Below, one piece after another: positions 46,450 to 56,520 of a stretch of DNA of 64,000 nt. Each line of letters starts with the position of its first letter. The stretch's first letter is position 1. Location: positions 1,409,001-1,473,000 of the forward strand of contig NZ_CP139141.1 of the NCBI RefSeq assembly GCF_034059295.1. The letters are read 5' to 3'. Position numbers and translations under genes: made by a program. The stretch is from Pseudomonas sp. HR96 (GTDB lineage Bacteria; Pseudomonadota; Gammaproteobacteria; Pseudomonadales; Pseudomonadaceae). The notes under the pieces were generated by a model. It was not told the DNA's origin and did not search any database. It was given only the letters and a program-made list of their open reading frames with translations.

Positions 46450-47229
46450 ATGAGCAACATGAACCACGAACGAGTTCTCAGTGTTCACCACTGGAACGAC
46501 ACCCTGTTCAGCTTCAAGTGCACCCGCGACCCGGGCCTGCGCTTCGAGAACGGGCAGTTCGTGATGATCGGACTGCAGCAGCCCAATGGCCGTCCGCTGA
46601 TGCGCGCCTATTCCATCGCCAGCCCGAACTGGGAAGAGCATCTGGAGTTCTTCAGCATCAAGGTGCCCGACGGCCCGCTGACTTCCCAGCTGCAGCACCT
46701 CAAGGAAGGCGACGAGATCATCATCAGCAAGAAGCCCACCGGCACCCTGGTGCTCGATGACCTCAAGCCCGGCAAGCACCTGTACCTGCTGAGCACCGGC
46801 ACCGGCCTGGCGCCGTTCATGAGCGTGATTCAAGACCCGGAAACCTACGAGCGCTTCGAAAAGGTCATCCTCTGCCACGGCGTGCGCTACGTGAACGAAG
46901 TCGCCTATCGCGAGTTCATCACCGAGCACCTGCCGCAGAACGAGTTCTTCGGCGAAGCGCTGCGTGACAAGCTGATCTACTACCCCACCGTGACGCGCGA
47001 GCCGTTCGAGAACGAAGGCCGCCTGACCGACCTGATGCGCAGCGGCAAACTGTTCAGCGACATCGGCTTGCCGCCGATCAACCCGCAGGACGACCGCGCC
47101 ATGCTCTGCGGCAGCCCGAGCATGCTCGACGAGACCAGCGAAGTGCTTAACAGCTTCGGCCTGACCGTGTCGCCGCGCATGCGCGAGCCGGGCGATTACC
47201 TGATCGAGCGGGCGTTCGTCGAGAAGTGA
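46450..47229 (+). CDS. fpr: Ferredoxin/flavodoxin-NADP reductase
   Basis: FAD enzyme exchanging electrons between NADPH and ferredoxin or flavodoxin. ATG 46450 (MSNMNHERVLSVHHWNDTLF) gives the usual 259 residues; an upstream in-frame ATG precedes the ribosome binding site. The FAD motif is PLMRAYSIASPNWEE, the NADP motifs are LLSTGTGLAPFMSVIQDPET and AMLCGSPSMLDET, and the end is VEK. A hairpin follows the stop. Confidence 0.97.
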   Translation: MSNMNHERVLSVHHWNDTLFSFKCTRDPGLRFENGQFVMIGLQQPNGRPLMRAYSIASPNWEEHLEFFSIKVPDGPLTSQLQHLKEGDEIIISKKPTGTLVLDDLKPGKHLYLLSTGTGLAPFMSVIQDPETYERFEKVILCHGVRYVNEVAYREFITEHLPQNEFFGEALRDKLIYYPTVTREPFENEGRLTDLMRSGKLFSDIGLPPINPQDDRAMLCGSPSMLDETSEVLNSFGLTVSPRMREPGDYLIERAFVEK

Positions 47230-47234
47230 GCCCG

Positions 47235-47250
47235 GCACCCCTCGGGGTGC
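47235..47250 (+). terminator. Hairpin after fpr
   Basis: GCACCCC-TC-GGGGTGC, six bases after the fpr stop, with no T-run. It is probably an mRNA 3' end stabiliser or weak terminator. Confidence 0.5.
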
Positions 47251-47261
47251 AGTGCTGCCAA

Positions 47262-47334
47262 TGTGGGAGGGGGCCCAGCCCCCGAGCTTTTACCAGGTCA
47301 CACTCAAGCGCTCGCGGGCTATGCCCGCTCCCAC
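47262..47334. repeat. REP-type inverted pair between fpr and trmO
   Basis: TGTGGGAGGGGGCCCAGCCC and its facing partner GCTCGCGGGCTATGCCCGCT (then CCCAC) form a BIME-like pair in a convergent gap, resembling the pair at 19859-19925. Confidence 0.75.
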
Positions 47335-47340
47335 GCCGAC

Positions 47341-48036
47341 TCAGTTCGCTGCCTGCACTTGCTGCACACAGATCACCCCCGCCTGCGGATAGTGCCAGCG
47401 CACATCCACATCCCAGAACCTTGCCCCGTACACCCGTTCCGGCGACGGCACTTGATAGGCCGGGCGCGGGTCCTGGGCCAGGCACTGTTCGATCAACGCC
47501 ACCAGCGGTTCGCCCAGGCGCAAGGCGTGCTCGTGGGCCTGCTGCAGGCCCGTCTCGCTCCAGCTCACCTGAATCAACAGCGGCGCCGCACTGGCGATCC
47601 CGTTGGCCGCATCGGCCACCTGGTCGGCGTAGGGCACGTAGGGCTTGATATCGAGCACCGGGGTGCCATCGAGCAGGTCGATGCCCGACAGGTGCAGCCG
47701 ACCGGGTTCGACCTGGTCCAGCTTGACCACCGACTGGCCGATGCCATTGGGACGATGGGTGGCACGGGTGGCGAACACGCCCATGGCCTTGTTGCCGCCC
47801 AGGCGCGGTGGGCGCACCTTGAGGCGCGGCGTACTCTCCAGGGCCTGGTGGAACAGGAACAGCAGCCACACGTGGCTGACCTGTTCGAGCCCTTGCACCG
47901 CATCGCCGTTGTCGAACGGTGGCACCAGCTCCAGCACGCCGCGCGCGGCGGGTGCCAGCTGCGGCTGGCGCGGGATGGCGAACTTCTCCTTGAAGCAGGA
48001 GCGCACGAAGCCTACCGGCGTGACGCTGTGGCTCAT
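47341..48036 (-). CDS. trmO: tRNA (t6A37) N6-methyltransferase TrmO
   Basis: Adds a methyl group to threonylcarbamoyladenosine 37 of threonine tRNA, using an unusual beta-barrel SAM fold. The 231-residue UPF0066/TsaA protein shows PVGFVRSCFKEKFAIPRQP at the start, then VSHVWLLFLFHQ, FATRATHRPNGIGQSVVKLD and LDGTPVLDIKPYVPYAD. It is the first of four RNA- or unknown-function genes on this strand. Confidence 0.93.
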   Translation of the reverse strand: MSHSVTPVGFVRSCFKEKFAIPRQPQLAPAARGVLELVPPFDNGDAVQGLEQVSHVWLLFLFHQALESTPRLKVRPPRLGGNKAMGVFATRATHRPNGIGQSVVKLDQVEPGRLHLSGIDLLDGTPVLDIKPYVPYADQVADAANGIASAAPLLIQVSWSETGLQQAHEHALRLGEPLVALIEQCLAQDPRPAYQVPSPERVYGARFWDVDVRWHYPQAGVICVQQVQAAN

Positions 48037-48044
48037 GCCAGGGC

Positions 48045-48506
48045 TCAGCCGCGCACGCGCAGGGTCAGGCCCTTGAGGAAGTTGCGCAGCAGCTGGTCGC
48101 CGCAGGGGCGATAGTTGTTATGGCCGAATTTGCGAAACAGGGCGCTGAGTTCCGGCTTGGACACCGGGAAGTCGGCGGCCTTTAGAATCGCGTGCAGGTC
48201 GTCTTCCTTGAGCTCGAAGGCCACCCGCAGCTTTTTCAGGATGACGTTGTTGGTCACCGGCAGTTCGATCGGCAGAGGCGGGCGGCTGTCGTCGCGGCCA
48301 CGCTTGAAGATCACCAGGCCGTCGAGAAAGTGCGCCATGGCCTCGTCGGGCAGGTGCACGAAACCCTCTTCCTCGTCCTTCTTGAGCCAGCTGATGACAT
48401 CGGCCTTGCTGGCCTCCAGGCCCGACAGCCTGATGATGTCGACGACCTTGGCGTCGCTGATGTCGAGCATGTAGCGCACGCTACGCAATACGTCGTTGTG
48501 GATCAT
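48045..48506 (-). CDS. DUF1456 family protein (YehS-like)
   Basis: The 153-residue cytoplasmic protein has two repeats of about 65 residues (MIHNDVLRSVRYMLDISDAK and VTNNVILKKLRVAFELKEDD). This duplicated layout is typical of DUF1456. The function is not established; the helical repeats suggest binding to protein or nucleic acid. It lies between trmO and the pseudouridine-synthase-like gene on the same strand. Confidence 0.88.
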   Translation of the reverse strand: MIHNDVLRSVRYMLDISDAKVVDIIRLSGLEASKADVISWLKKDEEEGFVHLPDEAMAHFLDGLVIFKRGRDDSRPPLPIELPVTNNVILKKLRVAFELKEDDLHAILKAADFPVSKPELSALFRKFGHNNYRPCGDQLLRNFLKGLTLRVRG

Positions 48507-48554
48507 GGGCAGTACCTGATGCGATGGCGCCGCAAGCGCGGCGCACGGGAAGGG

Positions 48555-49265
48555 TCAGAACTTTTCGTTGTTGGCCAGATAGCGCCATTGCCCGGCCGCC
48601 AGCTTGCCCATGGACACACCGCCCACGCGCAGGCGGCGCATGGAAACGATGGTCAGGCCGACACTGGCACACAGCTGCGCGAGCAGGCCGGGCTGCGGGT
48701 TCTTCATGGCAAAGCGCAGGCGCGTCTCGTTCTGCCAGCTGCACTTGACCGGCGGCAATTCGCGGCCCTTGTAGGTGGCGCCGTGGTGCAGGCGGTTGAG
48801 GCCGTGGGGGCTCATCTCGCCTTTGATTTCCACCAGGTATTCGTGTTCGAGCTTGCCCTTGTCGTCGGTCAGCTTGCGCAGCACGCGAAAGTCCTGGGTG
48901 AACACCTGCAGGCCGCTGGCATGGGCCTGCAGCTCGGCCGCGCAGGTCAGGCGCAGGAAATGGCCTTTGAGCGGGCGCTTGCCGAAGCGGAATTCTTCGC
49001 CGAGGTTGTCGGCGGTCAGGGCCGCCAGGGCCTGCTCCGCCGTCATGTCGGCGCTCTGGTGCAACAGCAGGGTGACCGGCTCCGGTGCTACCGCCTTGGC
49101 TGCGGGGTCCAGCGCGACGACCTGGCTGTCGACCTTGAATTGCGGCTCGTCGATCACCTGGCCATCCACTGTGACCCAACCGCCCTCGATGAACAGTTCA
49201 GCCTCGCGGCGGGAGCAACCCACCAGTTCGATCAGGCGTTTGGAGAGACGGATGGGTTCGGACAT
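48555..49265 (-). CDS. S4-domain pseudouridine synthase homologue lacking the catalytic aspartate
   Basis: The 236-residue protein has an N-terminal S4 RNA-binding domain (LSKRLIELVGCSRREAELFI) and a RsuA/RluF-type fold. The family tyrosine block is present (EHEYLVEIKG). The catalytic motif, normally RLDxxTSGL, here reads ELQAHASGL, so Gln replaces the essential Asp. The upstream NKPxG motif is also absent (LLLHQSADMT). The frame is intact and codon use is normal, so it is expressed but probably inactive as a synthase, perhaps an RNA-binding factor. Confidence 0.85.
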   Translation of the reverse strand: MSEPIRLSKRLIELVGCSRREAELFIEGGWVTVDGQVIDEPQFKVDSQVVALDPAAKAVAPEPVTLLLHQSADMTAEQALAALTADNLGEEFRFGKRPLKGHFLRLTCAAELQAHASGLQVFTQDFRVLRKLTDDKGKLEHEYLVEIKGEMSPHGLNRLHHGATYKGRELPPVKCSWQNETRLRFAMKNPQPGLLAQLCASVGLTIVSMRRLRVGGVSMGKLAAGQWRYLANNEKF

Positions 49266-49315
49266 GACGGGGGCCGCTGTAAAGAAAGGGCAACAGTGTA
49301 CTCGCCTGACGCCCT

Positions 49316-49783
49316 TTAAGCCCGCGCAGATTGCGCCTGGGCCAGGCGCATACGCAACAGCGGGTAGGGTTGGCCCATGCCGTCCACCGCAGAACGGCTG
49401 ACCACTTCGAAGCCCTGCTTGCGGTAGAACGCCAGCGCCTTGGGGTTCTGCTCGTTGACTTCCAGCTCGTTGGCGTTGAGCCGCTGCACCGCGTAGCGCA
49501 GCAGGCAGGTGCCGATGCCGTGGCCACGATGGCGAGGGTGGATGAAGAGCATTTCCACCTTGCCCATGGCCACCCCGGCGAAACCGGTGATGTGGCCACG
49601 GCGGTCGCGGCAGCAGATCAGCATGACGGCGTCCAGGTAGCGTTGCTCGACCAGGGGCCGTAGCAGTCTTATATAGCTGTCGGGAAGAAAGTGGTGGGTG
49701 GCACGCACGGACTTTTCCCAGAGCAGGGCCAATTCCGGGTAGTCGTTTGGATGGGGGGTGGACACAACCAGCTCGTCACGCAT
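49316..49783 (-). CDS. GNAT-family N-acetyltransferase
   Basis: The 155-residue protein has the acetyl-CoA binding motif A (MLFIHPRHRGHGIGTCLL) near residue 95, and the motif B region with NEQNPKALAFYRKQGFEVVS. It ends RAQAQSARA-like. GNAT enzymes acetylate small molecules or protein N-termini; the substrate is unknown. It lies between the pseudouridine-synthase-like gene and rimO on the same strand. Confidence 0.88.
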   Translation of the reverse strand: MRDELVVSTPHPNDYPELALLWEKSVRATHHFLPDSYIRLLRPLVEQRYLDAVMLICCRDRRGHITGFAGVAMGKVEMLFIHPRHRGHGIGTCLLRYAVQRLNANELEVNEQNPKALAFYRKQGFEVVSRSAVDGMGQPYPLLRMRLAQAQSARA

Positions 49784-49906
49784 CGCGGCCCTCTGGGCGG
49801 GGGGTATGCGTAAACGCTAGCACAGGATTGTGCGGCGGCATGGCGGGGCAGCTTGCGCACCGGCCTGCGCCCTCTCGGGCGTCAGGCCGGTTTCAGGCCT
49901 TGGGCA

Positions 49907-51244
<1,338 letters not shown>

Positions 51245-51448
51245 GACTAACCTCGGTGTGATGTAAGGCGAGCCCGATGGGCGGCCTGGCAGGGCGCTCG
51301 ATGGGCGCCTCTGATCAAAAAGTGCGCAATTCTAGCGATGAGAAACGCGCTTGACCAGCATTATGAAGGGAAATACGACGAGTGCTGCGCTATGCTTCGC
51401 CGCGTTACGCACCGTCAAGTTTTGAAAGCATTGTTTCAGGAGTGGTTG

Positions 51449-53347
51449 ATGTCTCAGGCAAGCAGTGCGGCAAGCGCCGAACATTCAGCGGTCAAGCCGT
51501 TAAGCATGTTGGTCGCGGCCGTTGGGGTCGTGTATGGCGACATCGGTACCAGTCCTTTGTACACCCTCAAGGAGGTGTTCACCGGCGGTTACGGTATCCC
51601 CGTGGACCACGACGGCGTGCTGGGCATCCTGTCGCTGATCTTCTGGTCGCTGATCTGGGTGGTGTCCATCAAGTACATGCTGTTCGTGCTGCGCGCCGAC
51701 AACCAGGGCGAAGGCGGCATCATGGCCCTGACTGCGCTGGCGCGCCGCGCCGCTGCGCCCTATCCACGCCTGAGCGCAGCCTTGGTGGTGTGCGGGCTGA
51801 TCGGCGCGGCGCTGTTTTACGGCGACAGCATGATCACCCCGGCGGTGTCGGTACTCTCGGCCATCGAAGGTCTGGAGCTGGCCTTCGACGGTATCGAACA
51901 CTGGGTGGTGCCGTTGTCGCTGGTGGTGCTGGTGGGTCTGTTCCTGATCCAGCGTCATGGCACCGCGCGCATCGGCAAGCTGTTCGGGCCGGTGATGGTC
52001 ACCTGGTTCCTGGTGCTCGGGGCGCTGGGCGCCTATGGCATCTCCCAGCATCCCGAGGTGCTGCAGGCGCTGAACCCGAAATGGGGCGTGCGCTTTTTCA
52101 CCGCGCACATCGGCATCGCCGTGGCCGTGCTCGGCGCCGTGGTGCTGGCGCTGACCGGCGCCGAGGCGCTGTACGCCGATATGGGCCACTTCGGCCGCAA
52201 GCCGATCGCTCGTGCCTGGTTCATCCTGGTGCTGCCGGCGCTGGTGCTCAACTATTTTGGCCAGGGCGCGCTGATGCTCGGCGACGCCGAAGCGGCGCGC
52301 AACCCGTTCTACCTGCTGGCGCCGAGCTGGGCGCTGCTGCCGTTGATCGGGCTGTCCACCGTGGCCACGGTGATCGCCTCGCAGGCGGTGATCTCCGGGG
52401 CTTTCTCGCTGACCCAGCAAGCTATCCAGCTGGGTTACATCCCGCGCATGCAGATCCAGCACACCTCCAGCAGCGAGCAGGGGCAGATCTACATCGGTGC
52501 GGTGAACTGGGCGCTGATGTGCGGCGTGGTCCTGCTGGTGCTGGGCTTCGAGTCCTCCGGCGCGCTGGCCTCGGCCTACGGCGTGGCGGTGACCGGGACC
52601 ATGCTGATGACCACCTTGCTGGTGTCGGCGGTAATGCTGCTGCTGTGGAAATGGCCGCCGCTGTTTGCCGTGCCGGTGCTGATCGTCTGCCTGCTGGTGG
52701 ATGGCCTGTTCTTCGCTGCCAACGTGCCGAAGATCGTCCAGGGCGGCGCCTTCCCGGTGCTGGCCGGTACTGTGCTGTTCATCCTGATGACCACCTGGAA
52801 GCGCGGCAAGCAGCTGCTGGCCGAGCACATCGACGAGGGCGCGCTGCCGTTGCCGCTGTTCATCAGCAGCATCCATATCCAGCCGCCGCACCGGGTGCAG
52901 GGCACTGCGGTGTTCCTCACCGCACGTTCCGACGCCGTGCCCCATGCCTTGCTGCACAATCTGTTGCACAACCAGGTGTTGCACGAGCAGGTGGTGCTGC
53001 TCACGGTGATCGCCGAGGACACACCGCGGGTCCCGCCGGCCGAGCGTTTCGAGGTGGAAACCTTCGATGAGGGCTTCTTCCGGGTGATCCTGCATTATGG
53101 CTTCATGGACGAGCCGGATGTGCCGGCGGCCCTGGCGTTGTGCCACATTCCGGAGCTGGATTTCAGCCCGATGCGCACGACTTATTTTCTCAGTCGCGAG
53201 ACGGTGATCCCTTCGAAGATTGTGGGTATGGCGCGTTGGCGTGAAGGCTTGTTCGCGTTCATGCTGAAGAACGCCAATGGTAATTTGCGGTTTTTCAGGT
53301 TGCCGGTGAATCGGGTGATTGAGCTGGGCACCCAAGTAGAAATGTAA
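51449..53347 (+). CDS. kup: Potassium uptake protein Kup
   Basis: Low-affinity K+/H+ symporter of the KUP/HAK family in the inner membrane. ATG 51449 ([12 protein letters not shown]) follows CAGGAG; an in-frame ATG 37 codons upstream is unlikely. The 632 residues include about twelve membrane segments to about residue 455, and [19 protein letters not shown] and [16 protein letters not shown] near the start. A cytoplasmic C-terminal domain follows. Confidence 0.96.
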   Translation: MSQASSAASAEHSAVKPLSMLVAAVGVVYGDIGTSPLYTLKEVFTGGYGIPVDHDGVLGILSLIFWSLIWVVSIKYMLFVLRADNQGEGGIMALTALARRAAAPYPRLSAALVVCGLIGAALFYGDSMITPAVSVLSAIEGLELAFDGIEHWVVPLSLVVLVGLFLIQRHGTARIGKLFGPVMVTWFLVLGALGAYGISQHPEVLQALNPKWGVRFFTAHIGIAVAVLGAVVLALTGAEALYADMGHFGRKPIARAWFILVLPALVLNYFGQGALMLGDAEAARNPFYLLAPSWALLPLIGLSTVATVIASQAVISGAFSLTQQAIQLGYIPRMQIQHTSSSEQGQIYIGAVNWALMCGVVLLVLGFESSGALASAYGVAVTGTMLMTTLLVSAVMLLLWKWPPLFAVPVLIVCLLVDGLFFAANVPKIVQGGAFPVLAGTVLFILMTTWKRGKQLLAEHIDEGALPLPLFISSIHIQPPHRVQGTAVFLTARSDAVPHALLHNLLHNQVLHEQVVLLTVIAEDTPRVPPAERFEVETFDEGFFRVILHYGFMDEPDVPAALALCHIPELDFSPMRTTYFLSRETVIPSKIVGMARWREGLFAFMLKNANGNLRFFRLPVNRVIELGTQVEM

Positions 53348-53356
53348 AAGCCCCAC

Positions 53357-53380
53357 AGCTCGCGCTCTGCAGCGCGAGCT
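53357..53380 (+). terminator. Hairpin after kup
   Basis: AGCTCGCGCT-CTGC-AGCGCGAGCT gives ten-base perfect arms, nine bases after the kup stop, just outside repeat copy 2. There is no immediate long T-run (ACTTTGCTTTT follows). Confidence 0.65.
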
Positions 53381-53387
53381 ACTTTGC

Positions 53388-54110
53388 TTTTGATCTGCTT
53401 TTGATCTGCTTTTGATCTGCTTTTGATCTGCTTTTGATCTGGCTTTTGATCTTGATCTACCGCGACTTCAGCAGGCCGACTGAAGCAGCGCGGGAGTGGT
53501 GGCGCGAGGCAGGAGCCGAGCGAGCGCCGCGCGGCCAGGGACGGCCGCTCGGCGCGTACGCCACGGAGCGATGCGTAAGGAGGGAACCCGTAACGTAGCG
53601 TAGCGAAGTGCAGGGCCAATGAATGGAGCGGAGGCCTTTTGCTTACTTTTGGGCCTTTCCAAAAGTGAGTCGCCGTAAGGGCGAAAAGGTGAGTACGTAC
53701 CTCCCGTAGAAATGGATTAGCTTAAAAATCAACGAGTCGCTACTGCGATATTGAGGCTTATCCGGCATCTCCAACGCGGCCAGAGGCCCCTTTCGCTCTT
53801 ACAGCGAGTCACTTTTGGAAAGGCCCAAAAGTAACCAAAAGGCCTCCGCTCCATTCATTGGCCCTACGCTGCGCTCCGGGTTCCCTCTCTCCACATCGCT
53901 CCGTGGCGTACGCGCCGAGCGGCCGTCCCTGGCCGCGCGGCGCTCGCTCGGCTCCTGCCTCGCGCCACCACTCCCGCGCTGCTCCGTTCGGCCTGCTGAA
54001 GTCGCGGTAGATCAAGATCAAGATCAAAAGCAGATCAAGATCAAGATCAAGATCAAAAGCAGATCAAGATCGAAAGCAGAGCAAGATCAACAGCAGATCA
54101 AGATCAGAGG
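53388..54110. repeat. Composite long palindrome, copy 2
   Basis: No gene is supported in 53348-54126. The build equals copy 1. A left array TTTTGATCTGC repeats mostly every 11 bp (53388-53451). Then come a left arm (53454-53669), a spacer of about 140 bp, a right arm (53809-54013), and a right array of GATC units (54010-54105). The left arm is identical to the left arm of copy 1 over about 200 bp up to the CCAAAAGT of the inner hairpin. The spacers are about 85% alike by eye. In the left inner hairpin a T to G change keeps a wobble pair. It lies between convergent genes (kup and the DUF2892 gene). Confidence 0.9.
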
Positions 54111-54126
54111 CAGCTCGCAGGCTGGA

Positions 54127-54495
54127 TCAGACCTTCGGTGTATCCAGGGAATCATTCCCGGTCACGGTCGCATCCTTGGTCGCCTTCACCGCATTGTCCT
54201 TCAACTTGACCAACTCGTCGCCCGCACGCTCGATGCTGCCACGCACCTCGTCCAGGCTCTCGCGGCCGCGTTGCAGCATGCTCTTCGCCTCGCTGTGGCC
54301 GGTAAAGCCGCGCTTGAGCGCAACGCCACCCAGGGCGATTTGCAGCAGGCCGAAGATGCCGCCGCGGGCCACGCCCTTGCCCAGCAGAATCACGCCCGCG
54401 GCAATCGAACCTGCCCGTTCCCAGCCTTGCACATTGTGCTCGGCCGGCGTGGTGTAGGGAGTGTCCAGCACTTGCAGCACCTTGTTGTCGCTCAT
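54127..54495 (-). CDS. DUF2892-type membrane protein
   Basis: ATG 54495 (MSDNKVLQVLDTPYTTPAEH) follows GGAGACG and gives 122 residues; a longer in-frame start is not supported. NVQGWERAGSIAAGVILLGKG resembles the YgaP-like DUF2892 membrane module with two short hydrophobic segments (about 30-45 and 50-65). An amphipathic, highly charged coil to the C-terminus follows (QRGRESLDEVRGSIERAGDE). The function is unknown. Its stop is 17 bp from the end of repeat copy 2. Confidence 0.75.
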   Translation of the reverse strand: MSDNKVLQVLDTPYTTPAEHNVQGWERAGSIAAGVILLGKGVARGGIFGLLQIALGGVALKRGFTGHSEAKSMLQRGRESLDEVRGSIERAGDELVKLKDNAVKATKDATVTGNDSLDTPKV

Positions 54496-54556
54496 GATCG
54501 TCTCCTGATGGCAATGATAATAAGCTGACTGCCAAAGCGCCGGGCTGTTCCATCGG

Positions 54557-55051
54557 TTATTTGAATTTCGGCCCCGAACGGGTGTTGTTGCCCTTGGCCA
54601 TGCGGTCATAGAGCACCACGTTCACCGTCGCGGCCAGGTTCATGCAGCCGTGCGTAGGGATGTAGATGGTCTCCTCGCACCAATCGCGCACGCTGGCGTC
54701 GAGGCTGCCGTCTTCCGGGCCGAAGATGTAGATGGCGCGGTCCGGGTGGGTGTATTCCGGCAGGGGCCGGGCGCCGTCCACCAGCTCTACCGCCACCGGG
54801 GTGCAGCCCAGCGGGATGATTTTCTGCAGGTCGTCGATGCCGATCAGCGGGATGTCGTAATGAATGCGCTTGGTATCGGTGACGAAGTCGCGAGCCCGCT
54901 CGTAGCGCTTGCCGGTGTAGAACACCGAATTGACCCCATAGCACCCGGCGGCGCGCATCACCGAGCCGACGTTTTCCGGGGACTTGGGGTTGAACAGCCC
55001 GATGCAGCTGTAACGTTTGTTGTAGCGCTGCTGATAACTGTCTTGCGTCAC
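54557..55051 (-). CDS. TrmH/SpoU-family RNA 2'-O-methyltransferase
   Basis: The start is GTG 55051 (MTQDSYQQRYNKRYSCIGLF), giving 164 residues. The SPOUT knot motifs are SPENVGSVMRAAGCYG (motif 1), YIFGPEDGSLDASV (motif 2) and IPTHGCMNLAATVNVVLYDR (motif 3). The lack of an N-terminal substrate-binding extension resembles TrmL-type tRNA methyltransferases, but the target nucleotide is uncertain. It starts two bases after the upstream HNH gene, so the two are coupled. Confidence 0.9.
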   Translation of the reverse strand: MTQDSYQQRYNKRYSCIGLFNPKSPENVGSVMRAAGCYGVNSVFYTGKRYERARDFVTDTKRIHYDIPLIGIDDLQKIIPLGCTPVAVELVDGARPLPEYTHPDRAIYIFGPEDGSLDASVRDWCEETIYIPTHGCMNLAATVNVVLYDRMAKGNNTRSGPKFK

Positions 55052-55053
55052 GC

Positions 55054-55419
55054 TCAGTCCTTCTTCATCAGGCCGGCAAGGGCCGCGAAGGGATTGTGGG
55101 TGGCCTTGGCAATGGTCGGGCTGCTGGTGGAGCCTTCGGCATAGTACTGCTGGTCGGTGTAGCGCGAGTGCTCGTTGTCGTGGCAGTACAGGCACAGCAG
55201 CTCCCAGTTGGAACCGTCCTGGGGGTTGTTGTCGTGGTTGTGGTCGCGGTGGTGCACGGTCAGCTCGCTCAGGCGCTTGCCGGCGAACTCGCGGGCGCAG
55301 CGGCCGCACACGTGCGGGTACATTCTCAGGGCCTTGTCGCGGTAGCCGCTTTCGCGCTCGCGCTGGGCCTCGGCGAGAATCTTGTCGAGCTTGGCGGTAT
55401 GGGGGGTGGACGAACTCAT
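55054..55419 (-). CDS. yajD: HNH endonuclease-like protein YajD
   Basis: The 121-residue protein has paired CxxC zinc sites (CGRCAREF and CLYCHDNEH) around the HNH core LTVHHRDHNHDNNPQDGSNW. E. coli YajD is the closest named relative, and its cellular role is undefined. It forms an operon with the downstream TrmH-family gene. Confidence 0.88.
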   Translation of the reverse strand: MSSSTPHTAKLDKILAEAQRERESGYRDKALRMYPHVCGRCAREFAGKRLSELTVHHRDHNHDNNPQDGSNWELLCLYCHDNEHSRYTDQQYYAEGSTSSPTIAKATHNPFAALAGLMKKD

Positions 55420-55456
55420 GGGTTCACCTCGGGCATAGGACGGTTAAGGGGCCATT

Positions 55457-56137
55457 CTACAGCTTCTGGGCGATCCAGATGGTATGGCGCGTGCCCTTGT
55501 TGCCATGGGCGAACACCTGCACCTCCTCGGCCTTGAAGCCGGCCTTGCGCAGCTTGTCGGAGAACTGCCGGTCGGCGCTGGCCGACCACACCGCCAGCAC
55601 GCCCTTGTTGCGCAGGGCCTTGGCGCAGGCCGCCAGGCCACCGCTGGAGTACAGCCAGCTGTTGGCGCGCTGGGTCAGGCCTTCGGGGCCGTTGTCCACG
55701 TCCAGCATGATTGCGTCGAAGCCGGCGGGCTCGGCCTGCAGCACCTTGGCCACGTCCTCCAGACGAATGGTGGTGCGCGGGTCGAGCAGCGGCCGGCCGG
55801 CTTTTTCGCCCAGCGCGCCGCGGTTCCACTCCACCACCCCGGGCACCAGTTCGGCGACCACCACCTCGGCGGTCTTGCCCAGGTGCTTGAGCGCCGAGGC
55901 CAGGGTAAAGCCCATGCCCAGGCCGCCGATAAGCACCCTGGAGTTTGGCCGGCCCGCCACCTTGCGGCAGGGGATCTCGGCCAGGGCGTCCTCGGAGCCG
56001 TGCATGCGAGTGTTCATCAATTGGCCGCCGTCGCCGCCCTGGATCTTGATGACGAAGTCTTCGCCGTACTCGAACAGGCACAGGGCACCGCCGTTTTCCG
56101 GAATGGGGGCGGTGTCGAGTAATACGAAACGTTTCAT
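55457..56137 (-). CDS. Spermidine-synthase-like SAM-dependent protein
   Basis: The 226-residue protein has the Rossmann SAM motif VLIGGLGMGFTLASALKHLG near residue 85, the acidic loop VVVAELVPGVVEW, and IMLDVDNGPEGLT at the catalytic position. It resembles spermidine-synthase-type methyltransferase-fold proteins but is shorter and has no clear polyamine-binding loop. Substrate unknown. Confidence 0.78.
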   Translation of the reverse strand: MKRFVLLDTAPIPENGGALCLFEYGEDFVIKIQGGDGGQLMNTRMHGSEDALAEIPCRKVAGRPNSRVLIGGLGMGFTLASALKHLGKTAEVVVAELVPGVVEWNRGALGEKAGRPLLDPRTTIRLEDVAKVLQAEPAGFDAIMLDVDNGPEGLTQRANSWLYSSGGLAACAKALRNKGVLAVWSASADRQFSDKLRKAGFKAEEVQVFAHGNKGTRHTIWIAQKL

Positions 56138-56214
56138 GTGGCGCTCATTAGTAGTAGCCTCGTCACGGGCAGGAATGGGTCAGGCAGCAAGAAGTGCAGA
56201 CAGTGGAAGCAGCA

Positions 56215-56502
56215 ATGAAGTCAATCATGGTAGCGGTGATGGTCGGTGTGGCCTGCTGGGCAGGTGGCGCGGTGGCTGAAGACGCGCCTTTCGGCAACGG
56301 GGCGACGGTCAAGTCGGCCGGCCCGAGTGCGCCCATCCCCACCCCTTACCCGCAATTGACGGTGCCACCGCCGCCCGGCGATGGCGGGATCACCCGTGAT
56401 TCGCCGCTGTTGCCGGCGATCAAGCCGCCCAGCCCGCCCAAGGAGCAGGACTCCGGCGGCTTCGAAAGCACCGAGAACAAGGCGCGTGCACCGACCGGTT
56501 GA
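56215..56502 (+). CDS. Small proline-rich exported protein
   Basis: The 95-residue protein starts at ATG 56215 and has a signal peptide (MKSIMVAVMVGVACWAGGAVA, then EDAPFG). The mature part is about 75 residues, rich in proline and glycine (PTPYPQLTVPPPPGDGG, PSPPKEQDSGGFE), and probably disordered. No known domain is recognised. It is flanked by genes on the other strand. Upstream in-frame ATG 56194 is less likely. Confidence 0.65.
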   Translation: MKSIMVAVMVGVACWAGGAVAEDAPFGNGATVKSAGPSAPIPTPYPQLTVPPPPGDGGITRDSPLLPAIKPPSPPKEQDSGGFESTENKARAPTG

Positions 56503-56520
56503 GTCAGCTCGGCGCAGCGC

